A stretch of DNA of 64,000 bases, taken from contig JBCBCY010000008.1 of the NCBI GenBank assembly GCA_038530285.1, positions 1 to 64,000 of the forward strand. The letters run 5' to 3'. Of the stretch, positions 35,259 to 44,334 are shown in pieces (the first letter of the stretch is position 1; every line of letters starts with the position of its first letter). A model generated the notes under the pieces. That model searched no databases and was not told the DNA's origin. It was given only the letters and a program-made list of their open reading frames with translations. This DNA is from JASJAR01 sp038530285. Lineage in GTDB: Bacteria; Pseudomonadota; Alphaproteobacteria; Rhodobacterales; Rhodobacteraceae. Made by a program: the position numbers and the translations under genes.

Positions 35259-36344
35259 ATGACGCAAACCGCGATCCCGTTTCACTTCATGCGCGGCGGC
35301 ACCTCACGCGGGCCCTACATGCGCCGGGATGATCTGCCCGAAGACCGTGACACCCTCGCGCGCGTTCTCGTGGCGGCCATTGGGTCGGGCCATCCGTTGA
35401 ACATCGACGGGATCGGGGGTGGTGCTGCGGTGACAACCAAGGTCGCGATGCTGTCTGCCTCGGACGATGACTGGGCGGATGTCGACTATTTCTTTGCCCA
35501 GGTCGGCGTGGAAGACGGCCTTGTCGATTTCAAACCGACCTGTGGCAATATCCTTGTGGGCGTGGGTCCTGCTGCGCTTGAGATGGGGCTGGTGCCGGCC
35601 ACGGATGGCGTGACCGAAGTGAAAATCCGCGCAGTCAACACCGGCGCGCGCGTGATCGCGCGGGTCGAAACACCGGGCGGCCAAGTCAACTACGATGGAA
35701 CCGCGCGGATCGATGGGGTCCCGGGCACTGCTGCCCCGATTGAGTTGTTGTTCATGGATGTCACGGGCGGGGCCACAGGCGCGATGTTTCCCACCGGCAA
35801 CAAAGTCGATGTGATCGACGAAATTGAAGTGTCCTGCATGGATGTCGCCATGCCGATGGTCATTGCCCGGGCCGAGGATTTCGGCCTGACCGGCCAGGAA
35901 ACCGCCGCCGAGATTGACGCAAACCGCGACTTCTACGCGCGGATGGAAGCCATTCGCGTTGAAGCAGGCAGGCGGATGGGCATGGGCGATGTGTCAGCCT
36001 CGGTCACGCCAAAGTTCGGGCTTGTGGCGGCCCCGGTGGCAGGTGGCACGGCGCTGACCCGGTATTTCATGCCGAAGAACTGCCACCCATCGCTGGCAGT
36101 GACCGGCTCGCAATGTTTGTCGGCCTGCCTGTTGTGCCCCGGCACCGTGGCCGATGGGGTCGCGGCGCGCGCCAACACCAACCCCACGCTGATGCGGCTT
36201 GAACACCCCATGGGCATTCTTGAGGTCATTATGGACACCTGCAATGGGGACGCAGGATTTGAAGTGATCTCTGCGGGATTGGTGCGGACCGCGCGCAAAC
36301 TGGCGGCAGGCGAGGTGTTCGTGCCAAGGGGCGTCTGGTCGTGA
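35259..36344 (+). CDS. PrpF/4-oxalomesaconate tautomerase-type isomerase
   Basis: 361 residues from ATG 35259, with AGGTGG eight bases upstream. Seen: PrpF-family entry FHFMRGGTSRGPYM, the CGNIL turn (Cys in KPTCGNILVGVG) and LFMDVTGG, and the paired cysteine late in the protein. The family has a diaminopimelate-epimerase-like double fold and isomerises double bonds of aconitate-like, methylaconitate or 4-oxalomesaconate substrates. The neighbours, a tricarboxylate importer and a TcuA-like flavoprotein, favour an aconitate-like substrate. It is coupled by GTGA to the dehydrogenase. Confidence 0.82.
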   Translation: MTQTAIPFHFMRGGTSRGPYMRRDDLPEDRDTLARVLVAAIGSGHPLNIDGIGGGAAVTTKVAMLSASDDDWADVDYFFAQVGVEDGLVDFKPTCGNILVGVGPAALEMGLVPATDGVTEVKIRAVNTGARVIARVETPGGQVNYDGTARIDGVPGTAAPIELLFMDVTGGATGAMFPTGNKVDVIDEIEVSCMDVAMPMVIARAEDFGLTGQETAAEIDANRDFYARMEAIRVEAGRRMGMGDVSASVTPKFGLVAAPVAGGTALTRYFMPKNCHPSLAVTGSQCLSACLLCPGTVADGVAARANTNPTLMRLEHPMGILEVIMDTCNGDAGFEVISAGLVRTARKLAAGEVFVPRGVWS

Positions 36345-37318
36345 AGGTTCATATCCTGGATGATTGGTTCGACACGCTGCGGGGCCTGCCGTGTTTTGGA
36401 ATGCTGGACGGTCATGACGTCACCGTCTGGACCGACCACGAACCTGATCCGGTGCGGCTGGTAAGGCGTGTGGCAGACGCTGAGGCGTTGGTGCTGTTTC
36501 GTGAGCGCACGAAGATTGGCGCCGAGTTGTTGCAGCGCTTGGCGAACCTCAAGCTGATCTCGCAGCGCAGCGTCTATCCGCATATTGATGTGGACGCCTG
36601 CAACGACACCGGCGTTTTACTGTGTTCAAACATGCATGGGGGCACGCCGTCTTATGCGGCCGCAGAACATACGCTGGCGCTGATCCTGGCCAGCTACCGG
36701 CAAATCCCGCAGCAGGTCGCGTCAATCCGTGCGGGCAATTGGCAAATGGGCGTGGGGCGCACGCTGCGTGGGCGCACACTGGGGCTTTACGGCTACGGCC
36801 GGATCGCGGGCGCGGTGGCGGAATATGCGACAGCGCTGGGCATGAAGGTGCAATGGTGGTCGTCGGATGATGGCCGGGCGCGGGCGTTGACCGATGGTGC
36901 GCGGGTCGCCGACAGCCGAGAGGCGTTTTTTGCCACATCAGACATCGTCAGCCTGCATGTGCGCTTGAAACCGGCCACGCGCGGCATCGTCACCGCGGAT
37001 GATCTGGCCGCGATGAGCGAACGGTCGCTTTTCGTGAACACCTCGCGGTCGGGGCTGGTCGCACCCGGTGCGTTAGAGGCTGAAATCGCGCGCGGGCGTA
37101 TCCATGCGGCGGTCGACGTTTTTGACACCGAGCCCTTGCGCGACGGGGGTCACCCGCTTTTGACCGATCCCAACGTGCTGCCAACGCCCCATATCGGCTA
37201 TGTCACTGAAGATGAGTTCGACCTTCAGTTCACGGACATTTTCGAGCAAGTGAATGCCTTTGCGGAAGGTGCGCCAATCCACATGATCAACCCCGAGGTT
37301 TTGGCGCAAAAAGCCTGA
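36341..37318 (+). CDS. D-isomer-specific 2-hydroxyacid dehydrogenase
   Basis: 325 residues, GTG start overlapping the previous stop. Seen: NAD-binding GLYGYGRIAG with the following loop, catalytic Arg in NTSRSGLV, Glu in DTEPLR and His in TPHIGY. It likely interconverts a 2-oxo acid and its D-2-hydroxy acid with NAD(P)H. Its place after the PrpF-type isomerase suggests the isomerised acid or a cleavage product is its substrate; this is inference. Its 3' end overlaps the AbrB-like gene on the other strand by 32 bases. Confidence 0.9.
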   Translation: MKVHILDDWFDTLRGLPCFGMLDGHDVTVWTDHEPDPVRLVRRVADAEALVLFRERTKIGAELLQRLANLKLISQRSVYPHIDVDACNDTGVLLCSNMHGGTPSYAAAEHTLALILASYRQIPQQVASIRAGNWQMGVGRTLRGRTLGLYGYGRIAGAVAEYATALGMKVQWWSSDDGRARALTDGARVADSREAFFATSDIVSLHVRLKPATRGIVTADDLAAMSERSLFVNTSRSGLVAPGALEAEIARGRIHAAVDVFDTEPLRDGGHPLLTDPNVLPTPHIGYVTEDEFDLQFTDIFEQVNAFAEGAPIHMINPEVLAQKA

Positions 37319-38315
37319 CGGCGATGGGCGCGCCAAGGATCACCACGAAAATCCTAAGGACATGGTGCGCGACGACGAAGGCGACCTCTGCCCCGACGAT
37401 CAAGGCCAAAACCGTCAATTCCGCCTGTCCGCCGGGTGCGAAGGCCAGCAGCGCTTCCTGGCCGGGGGCGAGGCCGAACTGGTAGATGACTTCCACAAAG
37501 ATGAAGGTCAAAAGGATCAAAGCAGCGCAAAAGCCCAGGGCGGCGGTCACGTCGCGGCGGACCTCGGCCAGGGTGATGCCTGCGTATTTCGCGCCAATGG
37601 TCATGCCGATGAAAAACTGGGCCGCCCAGATGGCCTCGGCGGGGGGGCGGTTTCCCAAATATCCGGAAATAGTGACTAATCCAGCCACAATCAGGGGGCC
37701 AAGGATCGAGGCGCCAAAAAGCCCGATCCGTTTTGCACCCCACCAGCCGAAGCCCGCGCAAAAGACCATCAGCAACAGGTCCATCACGGGGACGGTTCTG
37801 GCGGGAACGCCGGGCGGGTTTGACAGATCGGCATCCCAGAGCCCTTGCAGGATAAACGGCAAGGCCACTACGATGACCATCACCCGTGTGGCGTGGATCA
37901 GCGACAGGGTGCGGATGTTGCCGCCTGCCTCCTCGCCGAAGACCAGCATGTCCTGCAGCCCGCCCGGCATGGTCGAGTAATAGGCGGTGGGAAAGTCATA
38001 CCCCCAAAGGCGCATGAAATAGGGAATGCCAATCGCGCCAATGGCCGCGACCATGACCGGGATCAGCAACAGCGTCGGCCACATGGCAGGGAAGGTGGCG
38101 ATGACCGCCGGGGTCAAGGTGGCGCCGACGGCCACGCCAAGGACGGTGCGCATCGCGTCATTGACCGGTTTGATGCCCTTCATCGGCACACCGGCAAGCG
38201 CGGCCACAAGGCAGGCCCCGATGGGTCCCAAAAGCCACGGCAGGGGCAAACCCAAGGTAAAAAACACTGCGACACCGACAAAGGCGACCGCGAACGTGGC
38301 AGCCACCGGGATCAT
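37287..38315 (-). CDS. AbrB-family membrane permease
   Basis: 342 residues, about ten membrane helices in two similar halves. Seen: the family loops PWLLGPIGACLVAAL and the STMPGGLQDMLVFGEEAG segment with a C-terminal AFAPGGQAELTVLAL counterpart, so both halves carry the MPGG/APGG turn. Family knowledge: proteins of the AbrB (AmoA-like membrane) family are putative transporters of unknown substrate. Coupled by ATGA to gntR, so it is part of this catabolic region and may export or import a related acid. Confidence 0.82.
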   Translation of the reverse strand: MIPVAATFAVAFVGVAVFFTLGLPLPWLLGPIGACLVAALAGVPMKGIKPVNDAMRTVLGVAVGATLTPAVIATFPAMWPTLLLIPVMVAAIGAIGIPYFMRLWGYDFPTAYYSTMPGGLQDMLVFGEEAGGNIRTLSLIHATRVMVIVVALPFILQGLWDADLSNPPGVPARTVPVMDLLLMVFCAGFGWWGAKRIGLFGASILGPLIVAGLVTISGYLGNRPPAEAIWAAQFFIGMTIGAKYAGITLAEVRRDVTAALGFCAALILLTFIFVEVIYQFGLAPGQEALLAFAPGGQAELTVLALIVGAEVAFVVAHHVLRIFVVILGAPIAVRLFAPKPRG

Positions 38316-38971
38316 GGCAGCGCCTTTAGCCGTTCGCGCAGCGATGTGTTCAGATGCGCCTCTGCCGCCGCCCCGGCCGCTTCGGCGTCTGCGTTGCGCA
38401 GGGCATCGACAATTGCGGCGTGTTGGGCCGTAACAGTGTCTATTCGTGCCTCATCGGTGAAGGTCGTGGGCCCCAAAAGCAACAGCGAGTTGTTCAGGGC
38501 GCGCGCGGCCTCCATCAAGAACCGGTTGCGGCCTGCCAGATAAAGCCCGCGGTGGAAATCCTGATTGATCGCCGCCGCCCGGGCGGGATTTGTGCGTTCC
38601 AGGGCGATGGCCTGGTTCAAATCATCGAGCGCATCAAACTCAGGGCCCGTGCCGTGTTTTGCGGCCATTTCAGCGGCGGTGCGTTCCAGTACAACGCGCA
38701 TTTCGTATAGCTCGACCACCTCTGGGTGGGACAATTGGCGCACAACGGCGCCCTGGCGGGGTCGATGTTCGATGATGCCGTCCGCTTCGAGGCGGCGCAG
38801 CGCTTCGCGCACAGGGGTGCGTGACAGGGTCAGTCGGTCGGCCACGTCTTCTTCGCGCAAGCGGTCGCCGGGGCGGAACACGCCCGTGCGAATGGCATCG
38901 TGCAGCCGGTCATAGGCGCTTTCGCCGCTGGCCTTGCTGTTGGATTTTGCGCTCACCTCCGACCCCTTCAT
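38312..38971 (-). CDS. GntR-family (FCD-type) transcriptional regulator
   Basis: 219 residues from ATG 38971; ATG 38986 is an alternative. Seen: GntR winged helix (about residues 15-75: LREEDVADRLTLSRTPVREALRRLEADGII, in parts) and an FCD helical ligand domain with the metal-site pattern EMRVVLERTAAEMA, NQDFHRGLYLAGRN and a later His in QHAAIVDAL. FCD regulators bind carboxylic acids. It is divergent from the TcuA-like gene with a perfect operator-like inverted repeat in the gap. Confidence 0.9.
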   Translation of the reverse strand: MKGSEVSAKSNSKASGESAYDRLHDAIRTGVFRPGDRLREEDVADRLTLSRTPVREALRRLEADGIIEHRPRQGAVVRQLSHPEVVELYEMRVVLERTAAEMAAKHGTGPEFDALDDLNQAIALERTNPARAAAINQDFHRGLYLAGRNRFLMEAARALNNSLLLLGPTTFTDEARIDTVTAQHAAIVDALRNADAEAAGAAAEAHLNTSLRERLKALP

Positions 38972-38987
38972 TTCAACCTTGTGCATA

Positions 38988-39007
38988 TTGTATCCAAGCG
39001 GATACAA
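38988..39007. promoter_or_regulatory. Candidate GntR operator
   Basis: TTGTATCC (38988-38995), spacer AAGC, GGATACAA (39000-39007): a perfect 8-base inverted repeat between the gntR-type and tcuA-like start codons. FCD regulators typically use such palindromes; the ligand-free repressor probably blocks both genes. Confidence 0.7.
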
Positions 39008-39031
39008 AACGTCCAGACAGGAGATTCGGCT

Positions 39032-40504
39032 ATGACAAAACGGCAAATCATCGTGGTGGGGTCGGGCAATGCGGCCATGTCGGCAGGCCTTGCGGCACTG
39101 GAAGGCGGGGCCGATGTGCTGATGCTGGAAAAGGCGGGCGAAGACCTCGCGGGCGGCAACACCAAATACACCGCCGGGGCCATGCGCTTTGCCTACGACG
39201 CGTCAGAAGACCTGCTGCCGCTTTTGTCTGCGCCCGATGACCCACGCATCCCGCGGACCGACTTTGGCAGTTACACGCAAGCGAAGTTCGCTGACGATCT
39301 TTTGGGGTTCAACGAAGGCCGGCCCTTGTCGCCGGAACAACGCGCATTGGTAGCGCAGTCTTATGACGCGGTGCGTTGGTTGGCGGGCCACGGTGTGACC
39401 TATGCGCCGATCTATGCGCGCCAAAGCTTCGAAAAGGACGGACGCTTCGTGTTCTGGGGCGGGCTGACACTGGCAGCCGACAACGAGGGTGTCGGCCTTT
39501 TTGACATGGAGCGTGCAGCCTTCGAACGTTTAGGCGGGGTCATCCGCTACAATGCGGGCGTGACGGGATTGGTGGAAACCGGCAGTCGGGTGACCGGTGT
39601 GATGGTCGGGGACACGACCCTGACCGCAGATGCGGTGATCCTGGCGTGCGGCGGATATGAAGCCAGCGAGACCGAGCGTGTTGAAAATTACGGGCCCGAC
39701 TGGGCCGTGGCCAAGGTGCGGGGCACGCCCCACAACACCGGCGACGGGGTCCGCATGGCCCGCGATCTGGGGGCGATGGTCTATGGTAAGTTCGACGGCT
39801 GTCATGCCACGCCCATGGATTTGCATATGCCGGATTTTGGCAACCTCGATCTGCCCCCGAAAGAGCGAAAGAAGTACCGCAAGATCTGCTATTTTCTGGG
39901 CGTCATGCTGAATGCCAAGGGTCATCGTTTCGTCGATGAGGGGATCAATTTTCGCAACTACACCTACGCACAATTCGGCCGCGCGGTGCTGGAACAGCCC
40001 GGGCATTTCGCCTGGCAGATCTTCGACGCGAAGGTGTTCGATCTGCTTTATGATGAATACCATTTCTATGACGCAAGCTTTGTTGAGGCCCCGACTCTGG
40101 ACGCCCTGGTCGACAAGCTGGAGGGTGTTGATCATGCCGCCGCCTTCGAGACGCTGCAGGCCTACAACGCGGCGGTGGATGAGACGGTGGCCTTCGATCC
40201 GACCACGCTTGATGGCAAAGGCTCCCGTGGATTGGGGTTGGAAAAGTCAAATTGGGCGCAGCGCTTTGAGACCGGTCCGTTTCGCGCTTATCCGGTCACA
40301 GGTGGGATCACCTTCAGTTACGGCGGGCTAAAGGTGGACGATCGCGGTGCGGTGCTGCGAGAGGATCAATCGCCGATCGAAGGCCTTTTTGCCTGCGGTG
40401 AGCTTGTCGGCGGGGTGTTCTACGGTGGATATCCCGGTGGGTCCGGGCTGACCTCGGGGACCGTGTTTGGTCTAAGGGCGGGGCGCGGCTGTCTGGCGGC
40501 GTGA
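39032..40504 (+). CDS. FAD-dependent dehydrogenase, TcuA-like (tricarballylate dehydrogenase family)
   Basis: 490 residues from ATG 39032 with CAGGAG upstream. Seen: FAD-binding VVGSGNAAMSAGLAAL, GGNTKYTAGAMRF, NAGVTGLVETGS, VILACGGYEAS and a C-terminal GLFACGELVGGVFYGGYPGGSGLTSG, the latter as in FAD-dependent tricarballylate and fumarate reductase-like enzymes. TcuA oxidises tricarballylate to cis-aconitate; here the substrate is inferred. No TcuB-like partner for reoxidising the flavin lies in the window. Divergent from gntR. Confidence 0.82.
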   Translation: MTKRQIIVVGSGNAAMSAGLAALEGGADVLMLEKAGEDLAGGNTKYTAGAMRFAYDASEDLLPLLSAPDDPRIPRTDFGSYTQAKFADDLLGFNEGRPLSPEQRALVAQSYDAVRWLAGHGVTYAPIYARQSFEKDGRFVFWGGLTLAADNEGVGLFDMERAAFERLGGVIRYNAGVTGLVETGSRVTGVMVGDTTLTADAVILACGGYEASETERVENYGPDWAVAKVRGTPHNTGDGVRMARDLGAMVYGKFDGCHATPMDLHMPDFGNLDLPPKERKKYRKICYFLGVMLNAKGHRFVDEGINFRNYTYAQFGRAVLEQPGHFAWQIFDAKVFDLLYDEYHFYDASFVEAPTLDALVDKLEGVDHAAAFETLQAYNAAVDETVAFDPTTLDGKGSRGLGLEKSNWAQRFETGPFRAYPVTGGITFSYGGLKVDDRGAVLREDQSPIEGLFACGELVGGVFYGGYPGGSGLTSGTVFGLRAGRGCLAA

Positions 40505-40610
40505 CGTAAACTTGCCGGAAGATGCCGATTGGTTGACACCGAGCGTCCGCTTTTGTCTTTGGCCGATGGAGCGGGCGAACTGGGCCCGCCACATGCCGAA
40601 GGGAACCAAT

Positions 40611-41273
40611 ATGCAAACCACATCGCGCCGGATCGTGGCCGAAGCGCTGGGCACGGGACTGCTGGTGGCCACGGTGGTGGGCTCGGGCATCATGGCCGAA
40701 ACCCTGACGCAGGATGCGGCCCTGGCGCTATTGGGCAATACGCTTCCCACGGGCGCGATCTTGGTGGTGCTGATCACGGTTTTGGGGCCTCTGTCCGGCG
40801 CGCATTTTAACCCGGCTGTGACCTTTGCATTCTGGATCCGCTCGCAAATTGGTGCGGCCCTTGCACTTGGCTATATCCTTGCCCAGATCGCGGGCGGAAT
40901 TCTGGGGACCTGGTTGGCCCATGCGATGTTCGAACAATCAATCGTCCAGATCAGCACAACAGTGCGAAGTGGGCCAAGCCAATGGCTGGCGGAAGTTGTG
41001 GCCACGTTCGGATTGGTCGCAATCATTTTTCTGGGCCTCAAGGCGCGCGCCGAAGCCGTGCCCTGGCTTGTCGGGCTTTACATCACGGCCGCCTATTGGT
41101 TCACCGCATCGACGTCGTTTGCAAATCCGGCGGTCGCGATTTCACGCAGCCTGACTGACACGTTTTCAGGCATCCGCCCATTGGATTTGCCCGGATTTAT
41201 CGCTGCAGAATTCGCAGGCGCTTTGATCGCAGTCGCCCTGGTCAGCTGGTTGATCGGACGACAAGAGCGCTAG
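40611..41273 (+). CDS. Aquaporin / MIP-family channel
   Basis: 220 residues from ATG 40611 with AAGGGAA upstream. About six membrane helices. Seen: first NPA in SGAHFNPAVTF (residues 67-69) and second NPA in SFANPAVAISRS (172-174). This second motif lacks the usual NPAR: the arginine comes four residues later, a type I recall in aquaporins near arsenic genes; none is seen here. Transports water or small neutral solutes. Its stop shares CTAG with the CheB-CheR protein. Confidence 0.92.
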   Translation: MQTTSRRIVAEALGTGLLVATVVGSGIMAETLTQDAALALLGNTLPTGAILVVLITVLGPLSGAHFNPAVTFAFWIRSQIGAALALGYILAQIAGGILGTWLAHAMFEQSIVQISTTVRSGPSQWLAEVVATFGLVAIIFLGLKARAEAVPWLVGLYITAAYWFTASTSFANPAVAISRSLTDTFSGIRPLDLPGFIAAEFAGALIAVALVSWLIGRQER

Positions 41274-44182
41274 ACGGTCAAGGTGGCATCGTCGTCCAAC
41301 TGCCGGAAGACCCCCACGATCGACCGGGCTGTTCCGTCGTCGCCGTCCACCGGCGCGCCGCGGGCCTCGACCTTCACGGTATCACCGCCTTTTTGGTTCA
41401 GCCGCAGGCGGAAGTGAAACGCGGTTCCATCCTCTACCGCGGCGGACACCGCATCCTCGACCAGCTGGCGATCTTCTTCGTGATAGAAGGCGATGGCGTC
41501 TTCAACGGACGGTGTTGGGTCGCTGTATCTTAGCCCGTGGATTTCAAACACTTTTGGTGACCAGGTCAGGGCGTTGGTCTTCAGGTCGATGCTAAAGAAC
41601 GCAACATCCGCAAGTTCCTGGACCATTTCCAGCTGGTGGAGCGATTCGCGCACCTGAAGGGCAGCGGCGGCTTCAACTTCGCTGATCACAAGGTTCACGC
41701 CGCGGACCTGACCCGTTGGCGCGGCATAGGGCGCGCAGACCATCGAATATGTCGTGTTGTTGTGCCGGAATGTCTTGTCATAGGTGTTGCGGGTCGCGAA
41801 CACCTGACTTGTCACCTCAATCAGGTTGGGAAAATCGGGCGAGAAGGTGCATTCGCCCAAATGCATGTCGATGTAGTTTTTCGGAAGATCGAACATGACC
41901 TGGGCTGGCTGGCTGGCGCGATTGATCTGCAGCGCCGAGTTGATCACCAAAATCGCCAAAGGCGCGGCATCCAGGATGGCTTCCAACTCACCCCGGGTCG
42001 AATCAAGTTCGGACGAATTCACCTGCAGTTCTTCGTTGACCGTGATCAGTTCCTCGTTGGTGGACTGAAGCTCTTCATTTGAGGTTTCAAGCTCTTCGTT
42101 TGAGGCTTGAAGCTCTTCGTTTGTCGATTGCAGCTCTTCATTGACCGATTGCAATTCCTCGTTCGACGTCTGCAACTCCTCAATGGTTTGCTGAAGGGCT
42201 TCGCGCGCGGTGGCGACATCCGCCTGCAACTGCCGAACCTTTTCGGAATCGGTTTCCTCGACCAACTCTGTTTCGACGTTCCGGTCGGCTTCATCCGAAA
42301 ACGTATTGAACGTGACCAGGACGTAGTTCTCTGCGGCATCTTTCAGTTGAAGCGGGATCGTTTCAATCTGCGCATGGGTAAAGCCCATGCCTGAAAACGG
42401 CTGTTTCAGGCCACGTTTTCGCTCGCCCTTCTTTAGGCTGATGACGCAAAGCGATCGGGCTTCGTCCCGGAAGGGTTTTCGCAAAAGCGACAAGCGCAGG
42501 TTCAGATTTGACGCTTCGCTGAGTTCGATGAACGGGCTGATGTCGCCGTAAACCCGAACGATGTCCTGTTGCGCGGTCACAAGGATGGCGTTCTCGGCCA
42601 AACCGCGCGCAAGTGTGTCGAACATTTCCCGGTCGACCGGGCTTGGACCTGTGCTGGGCTGTCCGCCCGGCCGTGTCGCCCAGGCCGCATCGTTGTTGTA
42701 ACTGAAGCCGCTTTTGCCGACATCGGTGCCTTTGCGCACGACAGACCGGCGGCGGAAAACGCGGCTGCTGCCCGACAAAGGTTCAAAGTTCGCTTCCAGC
42801 GCGCCGATGGTCTCTGACCGCCCCAAGAACAGAAAGCCACGCGACGACAACGCATGGTGTATTCTGTTCAGGACGCGTTCTTGAAGCTTTGAGTTGAAGT
42901 AAATCAGGATGTTGCGCAGCGACACGAAGTCGACGTTGATAAACGGCGGGTCCTGTATGACATTATGCAGCGAAAACAGGATGATAGAGCGTAGTTCAGG
43001 TCGGACGACCACGCGGCCGTCACGGATCATGAAATACTTTTCTTGATATTTTTCCGGCACATCATTCAAGGCCGACGCCGGGTATTCGCCCAGTCGCGCG
43101 CGTTCAAGCGCGGATTTGTCGATGTCGGTGGCAAAGATCTGAATGCGTTCCTTGCCGATCTTCTCGATCCCGCCAAGCGCTTCGGCGGCGATCATCGCAA
43201 TGGAATAGGCTTCTTCGCCGGTTGCACAGCCAGCGACCCAGAACCTCAGCGGGCGGTTTTCTTCGCTTTCTACGAGGGACTTTATGGTCGTTTCCAGGCT
43301 TTCGAACTCTTCGGGGTCGCGGAAAAACCGAGTGACCGAGATCAACAGATCCTTGAAGAGCGCGTCGACCTCGGTCGTTGAAGACCGGCAGTGGCGCACG
43401 TATTCCTCATAGTCATCGATACCAAGTGCCACCATGCGGCGCTGGATCCGTCGTTGCACCGTGCTTTCTTTGTATTCGCGAAAATCGACACGCGTCCGGG
43501 CCAAGAGAATCTGCAAAAGATCGGACACTTTCGACGGATTTTCGTTGATCCGCGCCAGCGCTTCGAAATCCCGTGGCTGGGCCAGAATTTTCCCAAGGTG
43601 TTGGCCGATTTGCGTGGGCGATAGGACAAGATCAACGCATCCTGTTTCCGCCGCGGACACCGGCATGCCATCGTACTTCGCGCTTGCGACATCCTGAGCA
43701 ACCGTAATCCCACCGGCTTCGCGGATGGCCTGCACGCCGTAGCTGCCATCGCTGCCAGTGCCAGACAAAACGATGCCGATCGCATGTTCGCCTTTTTCCA
43801 GCGCCAAAGCGGCAAACAACCGGTCGGCAGAGGGTTTTGGCGCGCCTGCGTTCCCCAGCGGCGTGGCAAGGGCAAGCTTCCCGTCGACAAAGACGACATC
43901 GCGGTTGGGCGGCGTCAAATAGACGGTATTCCGCTTCGGAACGACCTCGTCGCCGATTTCCATGACCGGAATCTCGGTTTCGCGGGCAAGCAAAGTCAGC
44001 ATCAGGCTTTTGTGGGTCGGCGACATGTGTTGGGCAATCACGTATGTCGCCCCGATGTCACCGGGCAGGGCATTCAGCAGCTGGCTGATTGCTTCGAGAC
44101 CGCCAGCAGAGGACGCAATGCCAACGATGAAGTGAGCATCTTGACTTGCGGATTTTGACATCGAGCTATCTTGTTGATTCAT
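41270..44182 (-). CDS. CheB-CheR-PAS hybrid signalling protein without kinase domain
   Basis: 970 residues. Order: CheB methylesterase (about 15-200; predicted Ser24/25 in GIASSAGG, His52 in AQHMSPTH, Asp in GTGSDGSYG), CheR methyltransferase (about 210-480; VAGCATGEEAYSIAMIA, NVDFVSLRNILIYF in pieces), a linker, a coiled coil of repeated ELQ(S/T)xNEE heptads (about 645-740), then two PAS domains (about 735-850 and 860-965). No histidine kinase follows; the protein ends after the second PAS. Cytosolic, no membrane helix. It probably couples methylation to an input sensed by the PAS domains. The divergent unknown gene may be its partner. Confidence 0.85.
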   Translation of the reverse strand: MNQQDSSMSKSASQDAHFIVGIASSAGGLEAISQLLNALPGDIGATYVIAQHMSPTHKSLMLTLLARETEIPVMEIGDEVVPKRNTVYLTPPNRDVVFVDGKLALATPLGNAGAPKPSADRLFAALALEKGEHAIGIVLSGTGSDGSYGVQAIREAGGITVAQDVASAKYDGMPVSAAETGCVDLVLSPTQIGQHLGKILAQPRDFEALARINENPSKVSDLLQILLARTRVDFREYKESTVQRRIQRRMVALGIDDYEEYVRHCRSSTTEVDALFKDLLISVTRFFRDPEEFESLETTIKSLVESEENRPLRFWVAGCATGEEAYSIAMIAAEALGGIEKIGKERIQIFATDIDKSALERARLGEYPASALNDVPEKYQEKYFMIRDGRVVVRPELRSIILFSLHNVIQDPPFINVDFVSLRNILIYFNSKLQERVLNRIHHALSSRGFLFLGRSETIGALEANFEPLSGSSRVFRRRSVVRKGTDVGKSGFSYNNDAAWATRPGGQPSTGPSPVDREMFDTLARGLAENAILVTAQQDIVRVYGDISPFIELSEASNLNLRLSLLRKPFRDEARSLCVISLKKGERKRGLKQPFSGMGFTHAQIETIPLQLKDAAENYVLVTFNTFSDEADRNVETELVEETDSEKVRQLQADVATAREALQQTIEELQTSNEELQSVNEELQSTNEELQASNEELETSNEELQSTNEELITVNEELQVNSSELDSTRGELEAILDAAPLAILVINSALQINRASQPAQVMFDLPKNYIDMHLGECTFSPDFPNLIEVTSQVFATRNTYDKTFRHNNTTYSMVCAPYAAPTGQVRGVNLVISEVEAAAALQVRESLHQLEMVQELADVAFFSIDLKTNALTWSPKVFEIHGLRYSDPTPSVEDAIAFYHEEDRQLVEDAVSAAVEDGTAFHFRLRLNQKGGDTVKVEARGAPVDGDDGTARSIVGVFRQLDDDATLTV

Positions 44183-44305
44183 GGAGTGCCGGTTTATGTG
44201 TCTGGTTACAGGTTCGACGACTTTTGTCGGGTAAGTCTTTTTTAACTTTTTTCCTCGAAAAGTGTGTTTATCGTTAACGACGACACAACCATAGTAGGAA
44301 AAGTA

Positions 44306-44323
44306 TCTGGTTTTGCAACCAGA
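44306..44323. promoter_or_regulatory. Perfect hairpin before the unknown 216-residue gene
   Basis: TCTGGTT (44306-44312), loop TTGC, AACCAGA (44317-44323), 11 bases upstream of the ATG at 44335 and abutting the AGGGTAGG ribosome-binding region. Could be a regulator site or an RNA structure. Confidence 0.4.
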
Positions 44324-44334
44324 GGGTAGGCAAG

